Shown here piece after piece: positions 37,553 through 43,204 of a stretch of DNA of 43,204 nt. The notes below the pieces were generated by a model. It searched no databases and was not told the DNA's origin. It was given only the letters and a program-made list of their open reading frames with translations. This DNA comes from Krasilnikovozyma curviuscula (Eukaryota > Basidiomycota > Tremellomycetes > Cystofilobasidiales > Mrakiaceae). Location: NCBI GenBank assembly GCA_014825775.1, contig MVAQ01000186.1, forward strand, positions 1-43,204. The letters are read 5' to 3'. Numbering within the stretch: the stretch's first letter is position 1; every line of letters begins with the position of its first letter. The translations under genes were made by a program, and so were the position numbers.

Positions 37553-38702
37553 GCCTTCAACTCCTCGAAGGTTGCCTTCAACTCATCCATTGGCTGGTTT
37601 TTATTGAAAAAACAATTCAATTCAATTTCTGTATAAAGGTCACGTCAGAGCTGCTCGAAAAATGTAACTTACAGGTTTCGTCGCTGGCCAGCCGACGGTT
37701 CTTCCGATCGACAAAACAACAATGATCAGCGCGCTTCCAAGACTATAAACAAAGGCAGGAATCAAGCTTACAATCCCTCTTCTTTAGATGGTTTAGGGAT
37801 GACATGGAAGTGAACATGGTCGACCTCTGACAGAACGAAAATTAGGATAAATTGTCAAGATCGACAGCACAAAGCAGAAGATCAGGAACAAAATAGTTAA
37901 TCACCTTGGTGAGCAGATCTTCCATTGTTGTTCAAGATGTTGTAGTCCTTTGTACCGGTAGCGATAGCGATCTTCTTTGCGATCTGAAAATGCGAAGAGG
38001 CGAGAAATGTTTATACTATTTAGGTTTTTTTTTACGTTATAAGTAACCAGGGGGAGCACGGATTCACTACTCACTGGAAGTAAGTCGCTCAAGTACTCAT
38101 CAGGAAGCTCGTGCATTTTCTCAGCGTGGTATTTTGGAATGACCAACGAGTGGCCTTTGGAGAGCGGGCCGATGTCCATAAAGGCATACGACAGGGCAGT
38201 CTCAGCGACCTTGAAAGATGGGATTTCACCTGTTGAATGAAGACTATGTTCAGTTTTATTGATATGGAGAGGGACTGGGGCAGATTGGAGGAGGGAGGCG
38301 CCACAAAAGAGTTCGGTGTCATTGGAGCATCAAAATGGCCTCTCTAGACCCCAGTACGTCACAGTTCTTATGCTCGCATGTAGCAGACGTACGTTGCAGC
38401 TAGAAGTGGTCTATAGTGACGATGAGGATGAGATGAAATTCAAAAAGCCCACTCTTCCCAAGTCAGGTTTCACTCCTTGTCATCCCATCTCCTCCTTCAA
38501 ACTACGGATGACAAACCCAGCAGAAGCGGGATGGAATAGCAGAAGCTCTTAAAGCACCAAAAAGGTTGAGATGCGACTTCACATCCCATTCGATACCCAG
38601 GTGGAGTTGAATCCTCCAAAAGCAAAGCAGCGGTCCGAGGGGAGACTTACCTTTAATGATCTTGCAAAACAAGCAGCTGGCAAGAGAGTGAGATGCAGAC
38701 AT
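37553..38702 (-). CDS. HNT1: HIT-family nucleotide hydrolase (HNT1-like)
   Basis: Small adenosine 5'-monophosphoramidase of the HINT branch. Exon 1 (38651-38702) gives MSASHSLASCLFCKIIKG, with the CxxC zinc-type start of HINT proteins. Exon 2 starts at 38229 with EIPSFKVAETALSYAFMDIGPLSKGHSLVIPKYHAEKMHELPDEYL, followed by IAKKIAIATGTKDYNILNNNGRSAHQ and EVDHVHFHVIPKPSKEEGL, containing the H-x-H-x-H histidine triad. The end reads VGWPATKP then MDELKATFEELKAKM. Intron 1 is 421 bases, several times longer than others in the window. The last intron has two in-frame acceptors 30 bases apart (ATACAG near 37640 and ACCAG near 37605), the second giving the usual family length; the acceptor before VGW appears to be AAG rather than YAG. 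Confidence 0.87.
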
Positions 38703-39112
38703 TAGTAATGATTTCTTTTTGAGAAATGATTCTGCTGTATGAAGATGGTGTTGGAAAATGGCTGCAGTCAAAAGGTTGGTTGCGTCAGGTGCCTGCAAAC
38801 TGCCTTCAGCTCGATTTTTGCTGGATTTGTTGCTTATGTGAACGGAGATCGGGTAAAACAGATTAGATGTAGGTGCAATGATCTTGATCTTTACAAGATT
38901 TCAGGTTTCTTGGCTGACTTTTGTGGGTGCGTGCATTGCAGGAGTTCGGTGTTCGCTTTCAGCTCCTGAAGACCAACAAATAGGTACCTACGTGGAGAAT
39001 TTTAGATCGTTATATTGTGGATTAAGCTCTGGTGCCTTCCTTGTCTTTAAGATCGACCTAGCGTCCAAAATTCTGACTAGGTCCCTCTCCTTCTTAGGTG
39101 CCCTTGTTCCCC
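38703..39112. promoter_or_regulatory. Divergent promoter of the HIT gene and the MFS transporter
   Basis: About 410 bases between divergent starts. Frames at 38739-39165 lack features. No motif stands out. Confidence 0.35.
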
Positions 39113-41072
39113 ATGACAGAATCGACTCCTCTCTTGACATCTTCAGTACCAATAACCAAGCCTAGAAGTCTATCAACACACCAGTTCCTTGTTATCCTCT
39201 TAACATGCTTCGTCTCAATCGTAGCTTTGAGCGTGACCGCAACGCCAATGGTATTCTCGCTGCGCAACTTTGCATGTCAAGATTACTACTCTCAGAATCC
39301 CTTGAGAGGAACGAGCAGTGACTTCTTGGAGCAGCGGTGCTCTCGAAGAGAAGTGGAAGCGTTGTTTGCTGGGTACATGAGTTATTACACCACCACCTCC
39401 CGCACTGGTACGCGGTCACAGCTTCTTAAAACCTTCTTTCTAGCAGGACTCTGACTGATAAAGACATTATTTAAATCAGTGTCCATCCTCTCCATTTTCA
39501 TTACTAATTGGATCACCAAAAAATGGGGTCTCAAAGTCGCTATTCTCAACCAAACACTCTGGCCCTCGATACGAACCATCATCCAGATTTACTCTTTGAC
39601 CATGGAGGGAAAAGCTGGAGCCTTCGTTCTCATCGGTGCTCACGTCGTCAACGTACTCGGCAGTTTCTCTGGCTACACGATGGTCATCTACAACTTGGTT
39701 GCAGAACTCAGCGGCGGCGACTCTAACGGCTCTCATGCCACAGCTTATTTTGGTCAATTACAGGGTGTGACAACTTTGGCTGTCTCACTTGGACTGTCTG
39801 GGGGTGGAGCTCTGGGTCAGAAATTTGGGCTGAGCCTGCCGTTCAAGATCGAAGCGGTTGGATTGCTTTTGTCTACAATACTAGCTTTATTGGTCCTCCC
39901 GACGGTCCCTCAAAAGCACGAACCAACAGTATCTGTGACTCAAGAAACAGCAAGAAAGAGGCTGATAAAGAAACTGTTTGGGTGGCTCGACCCTGTCGTG
40001 GTAGTCTTCTCTCCTCAAAAGATGGTTGATGCAGCTGGCAAACATCGACTCTATTGGGGACTGATCCTCCTAGGGGCTGGAATATTCGCGAATTACTTCT
40101 CTGGAAGCTATGTTCCTACGATGCTGCAGTTGACCGCTGTCTCCTCTTATGACTTCTCACCTTCTGAAGTTAGTCGTTCCAATGCCTTTCACGCGCTGAT
40201 TTAAAACAACTGATAAAATTCTTGCATCTAGACTTCTTACCTTCTCACAATTCTCATGATTTTACAAGCACTGCACGTCACCCTTATCTTTCCCTTCCTG
40301 GTGAAGGCAGGTCAGAAGGCTCTCTCATCGACACCATTTTCAGTCTCGCCATCACAATCGTCTCGAGATAATACTTTCGAAACCTCCATTGAAGCCTCAA
40401 CGAGAGATGTATTACTCAATCTCAACATGGCATCCCTAGAGGTGGTAGAGGCCGTCACTGTACCACTACCGGCCGATGCAGCTCATGGATCAAGGTTTGA
40501 CCTTATCTATTACAAACTTGAACTCGTCTTCAACTGCGCAGTACAGTGCCTCGCTGCGTTCAATAGCCAAAGATGGCATATCTACGGTCTGGGAGTCCTT
40601 ATGTCAGTTGCTGTAGCTGGACAATCCCTTTCCAAAGGTAAGTTCTACTCTCTAAAATTAGCCATTGGCATTGATCAAACGCTGAGCTAAGCTTGATTTG
40701 CAGCTCTGGTGCTCGAAATGGTACTTCCTCATCAGCGATCGGACGCCCTCAGTGCGCTCTTTCTGTTCGATAATATTGCGGGGCTGTAAGTGATACACGT
40801 GTCCGGGTACTCTGTGCGCTTGCCCTGATGATGTATCTTTCCCAGAGTTGCCTCCAACACCTTCGGAATGGCATTTGCTCACTTCACCGCATTAGGGAAA
40901 TCTAATTTGACCTACTTTATAACTAGTGTGAGTCCTAAGTTTCGAGGCTGAAATAAAAAAAACCTGGTGTTGACTCCTCCATACTTCGAATTTACAGGCG
41001 GTCGGGGCCGTCGCAGTTGCATTCCTTCTCCTGGTCAGATTTCCATCCAACTCTTGGACTAGATCTACGTAG
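39113..41072 (+). CDS. MFS transporter of unknown substrate
   Basis: Multi-pass membrane carrier. Six or seven exons give MTESTPLLTSSVPITKPRSL, then LVILLTCFVSIVALSVTATPM, an exoplasmic loop with spaced cysteines (FACQDYYSQNP...LEQRCSRREVEAL), ILSIFITNWITKKWGLKVAIL (the basic MFS loop between segments 2 and 3), AGAFVLIGAHVVNVLGSFSGYTMVIYNLVAEL, and VTTLAVSLGLSGGGALGQKFG. The second half continues LYWGLILLGAGIFANYFSGSY, LLTILMILQALHVTLIFPFL, IYGLGVLMSVAVAGQSLSKA and AVGAVAVAFLLLVRFPSNSWT at the end. The layout resembles fungal MFS proteins distantly related to proton-coupled folate or TetA-like carriers; I cannot name a substrate. Its 3' end lies only about 70 bases from the PCH2 stop on the opposite strand. 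Confidence 0.83.
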
Positions 41073-41142
41073 TCATTGTGCTCGCTCCATACGTTGCAGG
41101 AGTTTACGTATTTGTTTGTGTCAATATTGTATTTTATCGACG

Positions 41143-43141
41143 TTATATGCTCAGCCCGCTCTTCGCTGTCACTGCCATACCTTCTTTCCCGCCCTCTCCA
41201 ACTTTCTCTCGCGCATCCCTCTCTTCGTCTGCAACCTTTTCCATCGCCTTCAACCATACTTCAACTTTGGCTCCTCCTGGCGAAGCGCCGTCTTCTTGTA
41301 TCGAGCCGTGAGATGGAATGTATCGAGCGTGTGCTAAAACAGGAAGTCGCCGCAGAGTTCGCCCTGACATCCCCTATAAGGCAGAATGTAAGTAGTAAAT
41401 CAGTCAGATATCGTTGAACAATTTTGGTCTGACTGCTGCAAGTAAAAGTCGGCTTACCTGGCACTTTGAAGCCAGCTTCAACAATCTCAGCGAAGCCTTC
41501 CTACTGACGTCTGCCGTTCCCTTCTTGACTCCAACACTAATCCCTCCGGATGCGAACAGCTGAGCAATTTTGTAGTCCATGATATCCTATAAACATGACA
41601 GTGTCAGTATTCACTCTAAGCAATGCCTCACCAAACCCTAGGGAATACTGACCACATCCTGTATAATACCACTCCTCATCAGTTCCGTCAAGCAACCTTT
41701 GAGTATCCAATACACAGCTTCAGTGTTCGGCAAGCCAATGTACTGTTTGATGTCTGCTCGATCGATGAACGCAGAGTCTGTTTAGAGGCACCTGACGATC
41801 AGCAACACCTTCTCAACGTTACTTGAAGAAGCAGATTACAGACCGATTGAGTGAGCGATGTTTGACGTTGCCATGATGAGGACATTCTTTCTATGTTTCA
41901 GTTTATCCAGCTGGGTAAGCAGAGCATTCACCACCTGCAAAAATGAGAATCGTCGTCAGCAATAGTCTAATTTCAACACTTTTTATCCTACTTACTCGCA
42001 TAGCGTCACCAGGTTCAGCTGATGAATTGCTACCTCGAGCGGTCGTTAACGATTCTACCTCGTCAATCAGAACAACAACGAAACCGCCTTCATCATCAAC
42101 CATTTCGCCAACCAACGTGAATAGCCTCTGCACCAGTTTTCCCGATTCCGAGAACCATTTGGAAAATAGTGAGTGGGATGATATTTCGATAAGTTTGCCA
42201 TAGGAGTATCTTTCAATGCGTTCCAATACATCTCGTTAAACTCAGCGATGAGCGAGAGGTGGACAGAGAGTGGAAATGATACGCTTACCGTGATCCCAGC
42301 CGAATTGCTAATTTCTGTGCTAACGCCCTACACAGCGACGTCTTTCCCGTACCTGGTGGACCATGGAGCAAAACAACACTGAATTGCAAGAAAATCTTAG
42401 GCTTTAGAAGGTGCCGTGACGCAACACTATAAACACTGAGGAAGAAGATGTTACTCACCGATTCCAACTGACGATGTTAAAGTCGACGTCGCTGTCGCTG
42501 AAAAGGAGGGTAGTGTAAATGTAGTTGAGGAGGTTTGACTTGATCGACTGGTCATAGATCAGACTGTCCCAAACACCTTCCAGACCCATACTCGGTAGCT
42601 CTCTCACACTAGCAGCACTGACTGATCCCTCACCACCTTCATCTTCGTCCTCATCTCCCGCAGCGGCGGTCAGTGAGGTGAGTTCTTCACCCGCGGGTCC
42701 GGAGGCTGTTGGTTGGTAGATGTGGACCATGAGAGATATCGAGCTGAGTGGGATAAAAGGTACCTCTAGAGCTAAATATCATGTTCATTGGAGTTCAGTT
42801 TGATTTAGCGCAAACTCATAATCAAAGTCGCTGTTTACAAAGGCAACGCAGTGGACGTACAGCAGTCACCGATTCGACAACTGTCCACGTTTTCTCTCAA
42901 TACCGTGACTTCCTTCCAGCCGGGGACTTCTTCTCCAGACGATGAGTTGGGCAGTTTGGAAAAGTTGGCGTGGATATACTGAGTGACCAAAGTTCGGATA
43001 TGGCTGAAACGACTGTAGAGCAGAAATGGATCCAGCATTGATACCAACAAAATAGCTGAGATGTATTACACAGAGAACTTACAGAGTGGATTTAGGTGTA
43101 AGACGGACCTCGACTAAGACAAAAATGAATCGGCTTAACAT
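41143..43141 (-). CDS. PCH2: PCH2/TRIP13 AAA+ ATPase, 5' end uncertain
   Basis: Hexameric remodeller of HORMA-domain proteins (Hop1, Mad2), used in the meiotic checkpoint and spindle checkpoint. From the N-terminus: [11 protein letters not shown], the N-terminal domain to ...[14 protein letters not shown], then [19 protein letters not shown], an acidic linker ([10 protein letters not shown]), and the motor: [40 protein letters not shown] (Walker A), [36 protein letters not shown] (Walker B), MATSN (sensor 1), [18 protein letters not shown] (arginine finger region) and [18 protein letters not shown] (sensor 2 GLSGR-type motif). All are as in TRIP13. A methionine at 43141 is in frame with VEVRL, but the family usually has about 20 residues before that point, so the true start may lie further upstream beyond a splice site or outside the window. 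Confidence 0.92.
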
Positions 43142-43204
43142 TTTCCTCAACCAAGGCTTTCTCTTCTCGAAGTCTATTCTCGGATCACCCACTCACTATG
43201 CATT

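Overview
The window is nuclear DNA from a fungus, most likely a basidiomycete and possibly a tremellomycete-type yeast. The reasons are densely spaced short spliceosomal introns (mostly about 50-80 bases, GTGAGT/GTAAGT/GTCAGT-like donors, CTAAC-like branch sites, YAG acceptors) in nearly every gene, compact intergenic spaces, and a fungal gene set (LEU4-type isopropylmalate synthase, Zn2Cys6 regulator, forkhead factor, PCH2, HUB1, EFG1). The order of organism is inferred; no rRNA marker is present. I recognise no transposon, tRNA, rRNA or CRISPR array.

Layout: histone H3 (488-1118, +); a SAM methyltransferase (2115-3061, +); 2-isopropylmalate synthase (3635-6136, -); a small cupin-like protein (6651-7396, -); HUB1 with a long RS/RD-rich N-terminal extension (8137-9218, +); a secreted agmatinase-family enzyme (9548-11173, -); an UNC93-like membrane protein (11567-13533, -); an alpha/beta hydrolase (14197-15150, +); a peroxisomal alcohol-oxidase-type GMC enzyme (15773-18414, +); a secreted M19 dipeptidase (18802-20505, +); 2,2-dialkylglycine decarboxylase (20716-22487, -); a Zn2Cys6 regulator (23034-25732, +); a Dal5-like permease (26107-28296, +); a protein with two Rap1-type Myb-like repeats (28588-30938, -); EFG1 (31433-32572, +); a YFH7-like P-loop kinase (33080-34035, +); a forkhead factor (34473-36864, -); a HIT-family hydrolase (37553-38702, -); an MFS transporter (39113-41072, +); and PCH2/TRIP13 (41143 to about 43141, -, 5' end uncertain).

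The most interesting block is about 18.4-28.3 kb. A dialkylglycine decarboxylase, a divergently transcribed Zn2Cys6 regulator, a Dal5-like permease (a family that includes allantoate and dipeptide carriers) and a secreted dipeptidase lie side by side. The decarboxylase/regulator promoter and the permease promoter both carry the partial palindrome GGCCAC-N6-TGGCCGG. I infer an inducible pathway for taking up and breaking down alpha,alpha-dialkyl amino acids such as 2-aminoisobutyrate (Aib), or small peptides containing them. Peptaibols from Trichoderma-like fungi would be one natural source. The enzyme call is strong; the pathway and regulon are hypotheses.

Other notable points: a HUB1 fused in frame across an intron to an RS/RD-rich domain; a mitochondrial-presequence-like in-frame leader upstream of the isopropylmalate synthase start; inverted repeats in the H3 promoter and just upstream of the Rap1-like start codon; and a frame discontinuity in the forkhead gene that ordinary splice sites do not resolve.
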